Source: Frigidibacter sp. ROC022
Lineage (GTDB): Bacteria; Pseudomonadota; Alphaproteobacteria; Rhodobacterales; Rhodobacteraceae
Direction of reading: 5' to 3'
Assembly (NCBI RefSeq): GCF_024723735.1
Contig: NZ_JANQDU010000001.1
Coordinates: forward strand, 744,001-808,000
DNA: 64,000 bases
Part shown: one piece after another, positions 33,852 through 43,110 of the stretch
Numbering within the stretch: position 1 is the first letter of the stretch
How the letters are laid out: every line of letters begins with the position of its first letter
Notes under the pieces: generated by a model
Seen by the model: the letters and a program-made list of their open reading frames with translations, nothing else
What the model was told of the DNA's origin: nothing
The model's database searches: none
Position numbers and translations under genes: made by a program

Positions 33852-36800
33852 ATGCCCGACGGATATCTTCCCGACAGCGGCCCGAACCGGGGCGGCCCGA
33901 ATGGCGGCGGTCGGATCACCGCCGTGCTGGGCCCGACCAATACCGGCAAGACGCATTATGCCATCGAGCGGATGCTGGCGCATCGCACCGGGGTCATCGG
34001 CCTGCCGCTGCGGCTTCTGGCGCGCGAGATCTATGACCGGATCGTGGCGCTGCGCGGCCCCTCGGTGGTGGCGCTGGTCACCGGAGAGGAACGGATCGTC
34101 CCCGACCGCGCCGCCTACTGGGTCTCGACGGTCGAGGCGATGCCCGAGATGGACCCGGATTTCCTGGCGGTGGACGAAATCCAGCTCTGCGCCGATCCCG
34201 AGCGCGGCCATGTCTTCACCGACCGGCTGCTGAACGCGCGGGGGCGGCACGAGACGCTGTTTCTGGGGGCCGAGACCATGCGCCCGGCCATCGCGGCACT
34301 GGTGCCCCGGGTCCAGTTCCTCAAGCGCGAGCGGTTCTCGACCCTGACCTATACCGGCCAGAAGAAGATCAGCCGGACCAGGCCGCGTTCGGCCATCGTC
34401 GGGTTTTCGGTCGAGAACGTCTATGCCATCGCCGAACTGCTGCGCCGCCAGAAGGGCGGGGCGGCGGTGGTGATGGGCGCGCTCAGCCCCCGGACCCGGA
34501 ACGCGCAGGTCGAGCTCTACCAGAACGGCGATGTCGATTATCTGGTTGCCACCGATGCAATCGGCATGGGGCTGAATCTCGACATCGCCCATGTCGGTTT
34601 TTCCTCGACGGTCAAGTTCGACGGCCGGCGGATGCGGCATCTGGCGCCCACCGAACTGGCGCAGATCGCCGGCCGGGCGGGGCGCTACATGGCCTCGGGC
34701 ACCTTCGGTGTCACCGGCGAGGCATCGCCGCTCGACGAGGAAACCGTCGAGTCGATCGAACAGAGCCGCTTTCTGCCGCTGCGGCGTCTGGTCTGGCGCA
34801 ACGGGCGGCTGGAATTCGGCTCCGCGCAGCGGCTTCTGGCCTCGCTGGAGCAGCACACCAGCAACGAATGGCTGTCGCGGGCCCGCGATGCCGATGACGT
34901 GCTGGCGCTGAAGGCGCTGTCCGAGCGGCCCGAGGTCACCGACCGGCTGACCCACCCGCAGCGGGTCAGGCTGCTCTGGGATGTCTGCCGGGTGCCCGAC
35001 TTCCGCAGCCTCTCGGGCACCGAGCACGCCCATCTTCTGGCGCAGATCTTCGACTTTCTCTCGGACCGGGGCCGGATTCCCGACGATTGGCTGGCGGTCC
35101 AGGTGCGCCGTCTCGACCGGCCGCAGGGTGATATTGACACACTCTCGAAACGTCTCGCTTATATCCGGACCTGGACTTATGTCGCGCAGCGGGCCTGGGT
35201 TGATGACGAAAAACATTGGCGCGGCGAGACCCGCGCGGTAGAAGACCGCCTGTCGGATGCCCTGCACGGGGCACTGACGCAACGCTTTGTCGATCGCCGC
35301 ACCTCGGTGCTGATGCGGCGGTTGAAGGACCGGGAGAGCCTCGTGGCCGAAGTGAACGACAAGGGTGAGGTGACGGTCGAGGGCGAATTCGTCGGCCGTC
35401 TCGAAGGATTCCGGTTCCGGATCGACAAGACCGGCTCGCCGGATGAGGCCAAGACAGTCCGGCAGGCGTCCGAAGCCGCGCTGCGGCCGCATTTCGCGCT
35501 GAAGGCGGACCGCTGCTACAACGCCCCCGATACCGAGTTCGACTATACCGAACAGGGCGGGCTGATGTGGGGCGACACCGCGCTTGGCAAGCTGGTGGCC
35601 GGGCCGGACCCGCTGTCGCCGGGGGTGGAGCCCTTCGTGGATGAAGAGGCCGGACCGGAAGTGGCCGAGAAGGTCAGGCGCCGCCTGCAGCATTTCATCG
35701 ACCGCAAGATCGCCTCGCTGTTCGAGCCGCTGCTCGGACTTCGGAAGGACGAAACCCTGACCGGGTTGGCCAAGGGCTTTGCCTTCCGTCTCGTCGAGGC
35801 TCTCGGCGTGCTGCCGCGCCAGCAGGTGGCGGCGGACGTGAAGGCGCTGGACCAGGAGGCGCGGGGCGCCCTGCGCAAGCATGGCATCCGTTTCGGTCAG
35901 TACACGATCTTCATGCCGGCCCTGCTGAAACCGGCGCCGACCCGGCTGCGGCTGGTGCTCTGGTCGCTGGCCAGGGGGCTGGAGACCTTCCCCGAAAGCC
36001 CGCCGCCGGGGCTGGTGACGATCCCCAATGTCGAGGGCACGCCCGAAGGCAGCTACACGGTGTCGGGCTATCACCGCGCCGGCAGCCGGGCGATCCGGAT
36101 CGACATGCTGGAACGCCTGGCCGATCAGATCCGCGGCGAGGACAGCCGCGCCGGCTTCGAGGCCAAGGCGGACATGCTCTCGATCACCGGGATGACGCTG
36201 GACCAGTTCGCCGATCTGATGACCGGGCTGGGCTATACCGCCGAAAAGGGCGAGCGGCCCAAGGTGAAGGCGGTCGAGAAGCCGCGCGAGGCGACGGCGG
36301 AAGAGATTCAGGCAGCCGCCGAGAAGCGCGCTGCCGAGGAGGCCGCGAAACTGCTGGCCGGTGACGATGCGGAAGTGCCGCCCCAGGCCGTCGTCGCCGC
36401 GGTGACCGCCGCGATCAGCGAAGGCGACGTGCCGCCCGCCGAAGCCGCCCCGGCCGAAGCGGCCACCCCGGCCGCCGAATCAGCGGCCGAAGAGGCCCCG
36501 GTGCCGGCCGAAGCCGCCCCCGAAGCCGAAACCGCCGATCCCGCCGCGACCCCGCCCGAGGCCGAAGCCGCCGATCCCGCGGCAGCCCCCGAGGCCGAAT
36601 CCGCCCCGGTCGAGATGGAGGTCTTCTATACCTTCACATGGCGCCCGAAGCCGCGCGGCGACCGGCGCCCGCGCCGCGACAATGCCCGTCAGGGCCAGGG
36701 CGACGCCGGCGCAGGCAACCGCGGCCCCCGCAAGGCGGGCGGCGGCAAGCCCGAAGGCCGGTTCAAGGGTCCGAAGAAGGGCAAGGGCGGCAAGCGCGAC

Positions 36801-36902
36801 GACCGCCCGAAAAGCTTCGAGGCCCGCCCGCCGCGCCACGACAAGCCGATCGACCCGGACAATCCCTTCGCGGTCCTGGCGGCATTGAAGGACAAGCAAT
36901 AG
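33852..36902 (+). CDS. SUV3-like superfamily 2 RNA helicase with long disordered tail
   Basis: A 1016-aa helicase. Walker A is GPTNTGKTHYAIERM (about residues 28-42), the DExx motif is LAVDEIQLC, motif III-like LFLGAETM follows, and motif VI is ELAQIAGRAGRYMASGTFG. This is the mitochondrial SUV3-like subfamily found in alphaproteobacteria. The helicase and helical parts end near residue 800. The tail has a Lys/Glu/Ala part, about 70 residues of Pro/Ala/Glu repeats (about 845-915), a conserved VFYTFTWRPKPRGDRR, a basic Gly/Arg/Lys stretch (about 935-1000) and a final DNPFAVLAALK motif. The basic tail probably binds RNA. The S4-domain gene follows with no gap. Confidence 0.9.
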   Translation: MPDGYLPDSGPNRGGPNGGGRITAVLGPTNTGKTHYAIERMLAHRTGVIGLPLRLLAREIYDRIVALRGPSVVALVTGEERIVPDRAAYWVSTVEAMPEMDPDFLAVDEIQLCADPERGHVFTDRLLNARGRHETLFLGAETMRPAIAALVPRVQFLKRERFSTLTYTGQKKISRTRPRSAIVGFSVENVYAIAELLRRQKGGAAVVMGALSPRTRNAQVELYQNGDVDYLVATDAIGMGLNLDIAHVGFSSTVKFDGRRMRHLAPTELAQIAGRAGRYMASGTFGVTGEASPLDEETVESIEQSRFLPLRRLVWRNGRLEFGSAQRLLASLEQHTSNEWLSRARDADDVLALKALSERPEVTDRLTHPQRVRLLWDVCRVPDFRSLSGTEHAHLLAQIFDFLSDRGRIPDDWLAVQVRRLDRPQGDIDTLSKRLAYIRTWTYVAQRAWVDDEKHWRGETRAVEDRLSDALHGALTQRFVDRRTSVLMRRLKDRESLVAEVNDKGEVTVEGEFVGRLEGFRFRIDKTGSPDEAKTVRQASEAALRPHFALKADRCYNAPDTEFDYTEQGGLMWGDTALGKLVAGPDPLSPGVEPFVDEEAGPEVAEKVRRRLQHFIDRKIASLFEPLLGLRKDETLTGLAKGFAFRLVEALGVLPRQQVAADVKALDQEARGALRKHGIRFGQYTIFMPALLKPAPTRLRLVLWSLARGLETFPESPPPGLVTIPNVEGTPEGSYTVSGYHRAGSRAIRIDMLERLADQIRGEDSRAGFEAKADMLSITGMTLDQFADLMTGLGYTAEKGERPKVKAVEKPREATAEEIQAAAEKRAAEEAAKLLAGDDAEVPPQAVVAAVTAAISEGDVPPAEAAPAEAATPAAESAAEEAPVPAEAAPEAETADPAATPPEAEAADPAAAPEAESAPVEMEVFYTFTWRPKPRGDRRPRRDNARQGQGDAGAGNRGPRKAGGGKPEGRFKGPKKGKGGKRDDRPKSFEARPPRHDKPIDPDNPFAVLAALKDKQ

Positions 36903-37247
36903 GTGCGCGACGACGCGGCCGAGGCTGCGCCGGCTGCGGACGGCAGCGCCCGGATGCGCGTCGACAAATGGCTGTTCTTCGCCCGCTTCTTCAAGACCCG
37001 CAGCCTGGCGGCCGAGGTGATCTCGGCCGGCCATCTCCGGATCAACAGCCGCAAGGTCGGCAAGCCGGCACGGCCCGTCGGCCCCGGCGACGTGCTGACC
37101 TTCCGCCAGGCCCGGCGGATCCGGGTGGTGCGGCTGCTGGCCCTGCCGGAACGGCGCGGCTCGGCCGCCGAGGCGCAGGCGCTCTATGACGATCTGACCG
37201 AACCGGAGGACTCAGCCGCGCCGAAGCCGTCGCAGAAGCGTCGCTGA
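36903..37247 (+). CDS. S4-domain RNA-binding protein (Hsp15-like)
   Basis: A 114-aa protein with an S4 domain: MRVDKWLFFARFFKTRSLAA, then EVISAGHLRINSRKVGKPAR and a PGDVLTFRQARRIRVVRLL end, matching Hsp15/HslR-type proteins. In E. coli, Hsp15 rescues 50S subunits carrying stalled nascent chains. The GTG start directly follows the helicase TAG, with AAGGA about 10 bp upstream; an internal ATG at 36954 begins the S4 domain itself. Direct coupling to an RNA helicase suggests a shared role in RNA or ribosome maintenance. Its 3' end overlaps a transporter remnant on the other strand. Confidence 0.88.
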   Translation: MRDDAAEAAPAADGSARMRVDKWLFFARFFKTRSLAAEVISAGHLRINSRKVGKPARPVGPGDVLTFRQARRIRVVRLLALPERRGSAAEAQALYDDLTEPEDSAAPKPSQKRR

Positions 37248-37379
37248 CAGCGCCTCGAAGGCCAGCGCCCAGGCCGCCGGCGAGACGATCCCGGTCGCCA
37301 TGACCATGCCGAAATAGGCCGGCAACAGCGTCGCGAGCCCGGATGTCGCGCGTCTGGCGGGGGCGCTCTCCAGAATCAT
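37212..37379 (-). pseudogene. TDT-family (tellurite resistance/dicarboxylate) transporter, N-terminal remnant
   Basis: A 55-codon frame whose middle, LLPAYFGMVMATGIVSPAAW, is the signature of the first membrane helix of the TDT (TehA/C4-dicarboxylate/malic acid) transporter family. Members have about 320 residues and ten helices; here the frame ends after one helix with RRLRRG and a stop. A GGGAG lies a few bases before the ATG. The frame overlaps the convergent S4 gene by 36 bp. No later helices occur in any frame on this strand, so the rest was deleted. It may be transcribed, but it cannot transport. Confidence 0.6.
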
Positions 37380-37613
37380 CCATCTCCCAGTGGACTCCTT
37401 TGGCGTAGCGCAGCGCCCGGCGTTGTCGCAAGCGGCCTGCGGCCATGCGCCGCGGCGCGAAAACCGCCCGCGATCTTGCCGTGAGGCCGGAATCCGGTGT
37501 CGCCGGGCCCCGATCTTGCCTATTCTTCGCTTGAACCTCGGGCCGCACGAAAATACCTAGGGGCGCGCGTCCCCAGCAGGGCGCCGCGTCGAGCCCGCCG
37601 GAGAGACCGACCC

Positions 37614-37952
37614 ATGACCTATGTCGTCACCGACAACTGCATCGCCTGCAAATACACCGACTGTGTCGAGGTATGCCCCGTGGACTGTTTCTACGAGGGC
37701 GAGAACATGTTGGTGATCCATCCCGACGAATGCATCGACTGCGGGGTTTGCGAACCCGAATGCCCGGCCGACGCGATCCGCCCGGATACCGAACCGGCGA
37801 TGGAGCCCTGGGTGGAGTTCAACCGCAAATACTCGGAATCCTGGCCGGTGATCGTCACCCGCAAGGACCCGCTGCCCGAGGCGGAAGAGCGGGACGGCGA
37901 ATCGGGGAAGCTCGAAAAGTACTTTTCCGAAGCCCCGGGCGAGGGCGGCTGA
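37614..37952 (+). CDS. fdxA: 7Fe-type ferredoxin FdxA
   Basis: A 112-aa two-cluster ferredoxin. The first cysteine set is [17 protein letters not shown] and the second is [12 protein letters not shown], the pattern of [3Fe-4S][4Fe-4S] ferredoxins of the Azotobacter FdI/FdxA type. The C-terminal extension with [18 protein letters not shown] is typical. It carries electrons in the cytoplasm; partners are unknown. The ATG at 37614 has GGAGAGA upstream. In alphaproteobacteria this gene commonly lies just before carD, as it does here. Confidence 0.95.
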   Translation: MTYVVTDNCIACKYTDCVEVCPVDCFYEGENMLVIHPDECIDCGVCEPECPADAIRPDTEPAMEPWVEFNRKYSESWPVIVTRKDPLPEAEERDGESGKLEKYFSEAPGEGG

Positions 37953-38232
37953 CCGGCCGCGCCGACCGGTTACGCAACGTCAGATGCGCGTAGCGGCCCC
38001 ATCTGGGCCGGAATTCGGCGTGGATTCAGGCATTTTCCTGCCGAACCGTTCAGAACCCTTTAAAATCGCCGTATTTTCTGCTATATGAAAGCCATGTGAA
38101 CAACTATTCCATTCGCTCAGCCACGAGGTTCGGCCTTGTGGCTGTGTTTCTGACGCCAAACGATCCCCTCATGCGTGATGTGTGTGTGCAATGGGGCGGC
38201 CAAGGAACGGATGGGTTTGGGGATATGACTGT

Positions 38233-38739
38233 ATGACCAAGACCAAATCTGAATTTCGCCCGAACGATTTCGTGGTCTATCCGGCCCATGGCGTCGGCAA
38301 GATCATCTCGATCGAAGAGCAGGAAATCGCCGGGCTGCGGATGGAACTGTTCGTGATCTCGTTCGAAAAGGACAAGATGACGCTCCGGGTTCCGACCCAC
38401 AAGGCGCTGTCGATCGGGATGCGGCAATTGTCTTCGCCCGATATCGTCACCAAGGCGATGACGACGTTGAAGGGCAAGGCCAAGGTCAAGCGGGCCATGT
38501 GGTCGCGCCGGGCCCAGGAATACGAACAGAAGATCAACTCGGGCGATCTGATCGCCATCGCCGAAGTGGTGCGCGACCTGCACCGCACCGACGATCAGCG
38601 CGAGCAGAGCTATTCCGAGCGGCAGCTCTACGAAGCTGCGCTCGAGCGTCTGACCCGCGAGATCGCGGCGGTCTCGGGTTCGGACGAGATGGCAGCCGCC
38701 AAGCAGGTGGACGAGGTTCTGGTCGCTCGCGCCGCCTGA
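38233..38739 (+). CDS. carD: CarD-family RNA-polymerase-binding regulator
   Basis: A 168-aa CarD/CdnL-type protein. The N-terminal Tudor-like RNA polymerase interaction domain reads FRPNDFVVYPAHGVGKIISI, then LFVISFEKDKMTLRVPTHKA. The C-terminal helical, DNA-interacting domain contains the conserved MWSRRAQEYEQKINSGDLIA and VVRDLHR. Members bind the RNA polymerase beta subunit and stabilise open promoter complexes, especially for rRNA. The start at 38233 was chosen over the frame's 38182 by family alignment. The 280-bp space upstream contains an A/T-rich stretch (38057-38098) that is probably its promoter. A textbook terminator follows the stop. Confidence 0.93.
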   Translation: MTKTKSEFRPNDFVVYPAHGVGKIISIEEQEIAGLRMELFVISFEKDKMTLRVPTHKALSIGMRQLSSPDIVTKAMTTLKGKAKVKRAMWSRRAQEYEQKINSGDLIAIAEVVRDLHRTDDQREQSYSERQLYEAALERLTREIAAVSGSDEMAAAKQVDEVLVARAA

Positions 38740-38760
38740 TCCGGTTACGAGAGTTTCGGC

Positions 38761-38788
38761 AACCGCCGTCCTTCTGGGCGGCGGTTTT
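38761..38788 (+). terminator. intrinsic terminator after carD
   Basis: AACCGCCGtCC / GGGCGGCGGTT forms a GC-rich stem of about ten pairs with one bulge and a short loop, ending in TTTT, 22 bp after the carD stop. Confidence 0.85.
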
Positions 38789-39013
38789 CGCTTGTTCCGG
38801 GGCCGGTGGGGCAGGGGGCGGCCCGCTCCGAACCGCAGATGCCCGGCCCGGAACAGGGCGCGCGGCCTGGCCTTCCCGTCGCAAAGGACAGGGCGTTGCC
38901 TCGGCGGGCCGATGCGCGGGCGGTGCGGCAATGCGCCATTGACCAAGACGGGTGTCCGCAGCGATTATTATTGAATTTCAGGTAGTTGAACCCCCGTCCC
39001 CATGGGGACGCCG

Positions 39014-39766
39014 TCAGACCAGCCCGCAGAGGGCAGACAGGACGGCCACTTCGCCCAGCTGCTGCATCGCGCCCAGGATGTCGCCGGTCTGGCCGCCGAT
39101 CTTGACCTGCGCCAGCAGCGCCAGGGCGATGATCGGCACCGCCGCCGCCAGCACCACCGGGATCGCCGCCCAGCCCAGCAGGGCAATCGCCGCGATCAGC
39201 GCCAGCACCAGCCCGAGCGCCGCCGAGGGTCGCGGCGGCACGCCGGCGGACTGCGACAGGCCCTCGCCACGCGCGTTCGGCATCGCGATCATCGCCAGCG
39301 GCAGCGCCGCCCGGCTCAGCATCGCCGCCACGATCAGCGGTGCCAGCGTATGCCCTGTGGCCAGCAGGAAGGACAGCGCCGACCAGCGCGCCAGCGTCAC
39401 CAGAAGCAGCGCCAGCATCCCGTAGGTGCCGATCCGGCTGTCCTTCATGATCTCCAGCCGCCGCGCCACGGTCCAGCCGCCGAACAGACCGTCCGCCGAA
39501 TCGGCCAGCCCGTCCTCATGCATGGCGCCGGTCAGCATCGCCAGGATCCCCAGCACCGTCGCCGCCGCCACTCCGGGCACCAGCCCGATCGCCAGCAGGA
39601 ACCAGCCGCAGAGCCCGGCGATCAGCGCCACCAGGAACCCCGCCACCGGCCAGGCCCAGGCCGCCCGCGCACCGCGCGTGCCGCCCGGCACCGGCAACCG
39701 GGTCAGCAGGCCGAGCGCAACGCTGATATCCTCGGCCTCGATCAGTCCAGGGTCGGCTTTGCTCAT
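39014..39766 (-). CDS. cobS: adenosylcobinamide-GDP ribazoletransferase
   Basis: A 250-aa integral membrane enzyme (CobS/CobV) that joins adenosylcobinamide-GDP and alpha-ribazole to make cobalamin. The signature [16 protein letters not shown] near residues 82-97, the following KDSRIGTYG, and about six membrane helices are clear. Length is typical. It is divergent from cobT, 80 bp apart, so the two nucleotide-loop assembly genes share a promoter region. No cobalamin-riboswitch features were recognised in that short gap. A repeat-free 220-bp stretch separates it from the carD terminator. Confidence 0.92.
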   Translation of the reverse strand: MSKADPGLIEAEDISVALGLLTRLPVPGGTRGARAAWAWPVAGFLVALIAGLCGWFLLAIGLVPGVAAATVLGILAMLTGAMHEDGLADSADGLFGGWTVARRLEIMKDSRIGTYGMLALLLVTLARWSALSFLLATGHTLAPLIVAAMLSRAALPLAMIAMPNARGEGLSQSAGVPPRPSAALGLVLALIAAIALLGWAAIPVVLAAAVPIIALALLAQVKIGGQTGDILGAMQQLGEVAVLSALCGLV

Positions 39767-39846
39767 GTCATGGTCCTTTCCCGGCTTGCGCCCGCGCGGC
39801 GCAGCGTAAAGACAGGCGGCAGGCTTTTCAACGAACGAGACCCGCC

Positions 39847-40857
39847 ATGCCCTTCGCCGACCTCGCCCAGTTTCGCACCGTGATGCAAGACCTTCCCGCG
39901 CCGGACGCCGCGGCCCGCGCCGGAGCCGAGTCCCGCAACGGCCAGCTGACGAAACCGCCGGGCGCCCTGGGACGGCTCGAGGATCTGGCGCTCTGGTATG
40001 CCGGCTGGCGCGGCGATGCCCGGCCCCGGATCGCGGCGCCGCAGGTGCTGGTCTTCGCCGGCAATCACGGTGTCGCGGCGCAGGGCGTTTCGGCCTTTCC
40101 GCCCGAGGTGACGGTGCAGATGGTGGCCAATTTCCGCGCCGGCGGGGCGGCGATCAACCAGCTGGCGGCACTGGCCGGTGCGCGGCTCGACGTGCATGAA
40201 CTGGAGCTCGATCGCCCGACCGCCGATTTCACGAAGGGTCCGGCGATGTCGGAGTCCGACTGCGTGGCGGCGCTGCTTGCCGGCTGGCAGGCGGTGGACC
40301 CGGCTTCCGACCTGCTGGTCACCGGCGAGATGGGGATCGGCAACACCACCTCGGCGGCGGCGCTGGCGCTGGCGCTGTTCGGTGGCAGCGCCGGGGACTG
40401 GTGCGGGCGCGGCACCGGGGTCGATGACGCAGGGCTGGCGCGCAAGGTGGCGGTGGTCGAGGCCGGGCTGGCGGCCAATCCCGGCGCCGCCGCCGATCCG
40501 CTGGTCGCACTGACGGCCCTGGGCGGGCGCGAGGTCGCCGCGATGGCCGGCGCCATGGCGCGGGCGCGGGTGCTGCGGATTCCGCTGATTCTCGACGGCT
40601 TCATCGCCTGCGCCGCGGCTTCGGTGCTGCACCGGCTGGCGCCGGGGGCGCTGGATCACGCGGTGGCCGGACATCAGAGCGCCGAGGCCGCCCATGCCCG
40701 GCTGCTCGACCATCTGGGCAAGGTGCCGCTGCTGGCGCTGAACCTGCGGCTGGGCGAAGGTTCGGGTGCGGCGCTGGCGATCCAGGTGCTGCAAGGGGCG
40801 CTGGCCTGCCACTCGGGCATGGCGACCTTTGCCGAGGCCGGGGTCAGCGCCGGCTGA
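39847..40857 (+). CDS. cobT: nicotinate-nucleotide--dimethylbenzimidazole phosphoribosyltransferase
   Basis: A 336-aa enzyme that activates the lower ligand of cobalamin by making alpha-ribazole phosphate. Motifs include [52 protein letters not shown], and the C-terminal [19 protein letters not shown] followed by [13 protein letters not shown] with the catalytic glutamate. Length is about 340 in the family. The ATG at 39847 follows cobS divergently. It lies next to, and converges with, dddP (15 bp), but no functional link to DMSP is implied. Confidence 0.95.
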   Translation: MPFADLAQFRTVMQDLPAPDAAARAGAESRNGQLTKPPGALGRLEDLALWYAGWRGDARPRIAAPQVLVFAGNHGVAAQGVSAFPPEVTVQMVANFRAGGAAINQLAALAGARLDVHELELDRPTADFTKGPAMSESDCVAALLAGWQAVDPASDLLVTGEMGIGNTTSAAALALALFGGSAGDWCGRGTGVDDAGLARKVAVVEAGLAANPGAAADPLVALTALGGREVAAMAGAMARARVLRIPLILDGFIACAAASVLHRLAPGALDHAVAGHQSAEAAHARLLDHLGKVPLLALNLRLGEGSGAALAIQVLQGALACHSGMATFAEAGVSAG

Positions 40858-40871
40858 TCCCGGGCCCCGGT

Positions 40872-42197
40872 CTAACCGCCCAGCAGGGCTTCGTCGTAGG
40901 GGTAGCGGGTCAGGTTCTCGTGCCCGGTCTCGGTGATCAGCACCTGATCCTCGAGCTTGATCGAGAAATCTCCGCCTTCGGGCGAGATCAGCGCCTCGAC
41001 GCAGAGCACCATGCCGGGTTCCAGCGGATAGTCGAAGGCGCCCTCGACCGCGGCGTCGGGATAGGCGATCAGGGGCCATTCATCGCAGAGCCCGACTCCG
41101 TGCATCATGCAGCCGTATTTCTGCTTCTGGTAGATATCGGGCAGGCGGTGGCAGCGCCGGGTCAGCTCGGCCAACGGCACCCCGGGCGCCAGCAGTTCCA
41201 TGTTGCGGGCGATGTGCTCGACCCCGATCCGCATCGCCTCGATCATGTCGGGCCGCGGCCGGTCCGGCCCCAGCCACCAGGTCCGCGAGATATCGACGCA
41301 GATCCCGTAGGCGCCGATCAGGTCGGTGTCGAAGGCGACGATCTCGTTCGGCTGCACGATCCGGGCGCCGCATTCCTGGAACCAGGGATTGGTGCGCGGC
41401 CCCGTGGTCAGCAGCCGGGTCTCGATCCACTCGCCGCCGCGGCGGATGTTCTCGGCATGGAGCACCGCCCAGATGTCGGCCTCGCTCATTCCCGGCGCCA
41501 TGGCCGCCTGCATCGCCGCGACCGAGGTTTCGCAGGCATGGCTGGCGCAGCGCATCGCGGCGATCTCGTCCGGCCCCTTCACCGCGCGGGCCTTCTCGGT
41601 CAGCTCCTCGCCGGGCAGCACCTCGAAGCCCTGCGCCTCCAGCGCCCGCAGCCCGTGCAGCATGATCTTGTCGACCGCCAGCCGCCGGTTGCCGCCGGCA
41701 TGTTCCGCGACCAGCAGGCGCACCTCGTTGGCAAAGACATCCGCCGCCAGGTCGAGCCGGTCGCCGCGGTCGAAATAGAACAGGTCGGCGCCCGAACGCT
41801 GTTCGCGCACCAGCGGGTTGAACTTGCTCAGGAACATGGCGTTCCTGTAGTCCCAGATCACCATATGGCCGTCCGGGCAGATCAGCAGGGCGCGGAACGG
41901 GTTATGGGTGTTCCAGAGCTGCATGTTGCTGGAATCGGTAGCATAGCGGATGTTCAGCGGATCGAAGAGCAGCAGCCCGCCATAGTCCCGCCCCACGATC
42001 CCTGCGACCAGCCGTTGCCAGCGATAGGCGCGCATCCGCGGCAGGTCGGGCAGGGTCAGCCCGGCCTCGGCCCATTCCGCGAGGGCGAGCCGTGTCGGGC
42101 CGATCTCGATCCGGTCCTGGTCGTTCGGGCTGCCATCGGCCAGCGTGGCGCCACGGCTGGGGTCGATCTTGCGGCGGTCGCGATAGGGGACGTCCAT
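40872..42197 (-). CDS. dddP: DMSP lyase DddP (M24 peptidase family)
   Basis: A 441-aa enzyme of the M24 (prolidase-like) fold that cleaves dimethylsulfoniopropionate to dimethyl sulfide and acrylate. Near-signature DddP stretches include KIDPSRGATLADGSPNDQD, GLLLFDPLNIRYATDSSNM and QLWNTHNPFRALLICPDG. Further matches are ENIRRGGEWIETRLL and NPWFQECGARIVQP. Metal ligands are D290 and D292 (AFDTDLIG) together with the histidine in MMHGVGLCDEWP and the glutamates in CVEALISPEGG and KLEDQVLITE. It is cytoplasmic with no signal peptide. It stands alone: no acrylate genes (acuI, acuR) or DMSP transporter are adjacent. Divergent from the DUF3445 gene, 121 bp apart. Confidence 0.92.
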   Translation of the reverse strand: MDVPYRDRRKIDPSRGATLADGSPNDQDRIEIGPTRLALAEWAEAGLTLPDLPRMRAYRWQRLVAGIVGRDYGGLLLFDPLNIRYATDSSNMQLWNTHNPFRALLICPDGHMVIWDYRNAMFLSKFNPLVREQRSGADLFYFDRGDRLDLAADVFANEVRLLVAEHAGGNRRLAVDKIMLHGLRALEAQGFEVLPGEELTEKARAVKGPDEIAAMRCASHACETSVAAMQAAMAPGMSEADIWAVLHAENIRRGGEWIETRLLTTGPRTNPWFQECGARIVQPNEIVAFDTDLIGAYGICVDISRTWWLGPDRPRPDMIEAMRIGVEHIARNMELLAPGVPLAELTRRCHRLPDIYQKQKYGCMMHGVGLCDEWPLIAYPDAAVEGAFDYPLEPGMVLCVEALISPEGGDFSIKLEDQVLITETGHENLTRYPYDEALLGG

Positions 42198-42318
42198 CTC
42201 GGGGCCTGTCGAAAGGGGCGGATGCGGCGAGGATCGGGCCGGGACCGGGCTCCGTCGCGGCGGATTGCGACATGAGGCGACGCTTTCGCACCGCGCCGCG
42301 CCGTGGCAGGTAGAGGGG

Positions 42319-43110
42319 ATGATCCTTCATGACAGCCTGCCCTATCGTCCCTGGTCCGATCCGGCGCTGAAGCGCCTGCCGGGGGTGCAGCCGCTGGGGG
42401 CGCTGCCCTGGCTGCTGCAGGACGAGGTCTTCGCCGCCCAGATGGCCGAGCGGGACCGGCTGCTGGCCCGCCACCGGGCGCAGGTCCTGGCCGACAGCGA
42501 CGATCCGGCGGTGGCCGAGTTGCTTTCGGCGGTGCTGGCCTATCTGGCCGGCTGCAGGGGCTATGCGGTCTCGTCGCAGGCGGTCCGGCGTCCGGACGGG
42601 GTCACGGTGGATCTGGCGGCCGACGGGCCAATGGCCACGCTGGCCCGGCTGGTGCAGGAGGATCTGCTGCTGCATGTGAAACGGGGCGACGAGCATGTGC
42701 TGATCGGCGGCACGCTGCTGTTCCCGTCCAGCTGGACCCTGGCCGAGAAGGCGGGCCGGCCGCTCAGCCGCATTCACCGGCCGGTGCCTTCCTATGCCGC
42801 GGTGGCCCGCTCTGTGCAGCGGATGTTCGATGCGCTGCGCCCCGGCACCCCGCTCTGGCGGGCGAACTGGCTGATCTACCGCGATCCGGCGCTGTTCCAG
42901 CCGCGCCGCGAGGGCGAGAGGAAACCGGCGCGGGACGGTGCGCCGGGCTATCTGCGCTCGGAGCGGCAGACATTCCTGAAGCTGCCCGGGACCGGCGCGG
43001 TGGTGTTCGGCATTCATACCTATGTCCTGCCGCTCGACCGGTTCGCGGCCGAGCTGCCGCCCGGGGCGCTCCGCGAATCCGACCGCCCGGCCGCGGGCCC
43101 CGGTGCCTGA
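42319..43110 (+). CDS. DUF3445 protein (heme-dependent oxidative N-demethylase-like)
   Basis: A 263-aa protein of the DUF3445 family: ILHDSLPYRPWSDPALKRLP, then LLLHVKRGDEHVLIGGTLLF and PSSWTLAEKAGRPLSRIHRPVP. A C-terminal block runs around NWLIYRDPALFQP and SERQTFLKLPGTGAVVFGIHTY. One characterised member is a heme-dependent oxidative N-demethylase acting on dimethylamine; other members are untested. The start at 42319 is favoured by family length, while the frame opens at 42265. It is divergent from dddP. The 80-bp repeat begins at its stop codon. Confidence 0.82.
   Translation: MILHDSLPYRPWSDPALKRLPGVQPLGALPWLLQDEVFAAQMAERDRLLARHRAQVLADSDDPAVAELLSAVLAYLAGCRGYAVSSQAVRRPDGVTVDLAADGPMATLARLVQEDLLLHVKRGDEHVLIGGTLLFPSSWTLAEKAGRPLSRIHRPVPSYAAVARSVQRMFDALRPGTPLWRANWLIYRDPALFQPRREGERKPARDGAPGYLRSERQTFLKLPGTGAVVFGIHTYVLPLDRFAAELPPGALRESDRPAAGPGA

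Noticed and set aside
33312-36074. 920-codon open frame opposite the SUV3-like helicase
   Set aside because: Shadow frame; no domain features, and the plus strand has all helicase motifs.
37042-37548. Minus-strand 168-codon frame covering the TDT remnant
   Set aside because: It is in a different frame from the transporter signature and is Arg/Ala-rich shadow of the S4 gene.
39767-39846. Cobalamin riboswitch between cobS and cobT
   Set aside because: The gap is only 80 bp and shows no B12-box-like sequence or long structured leader.
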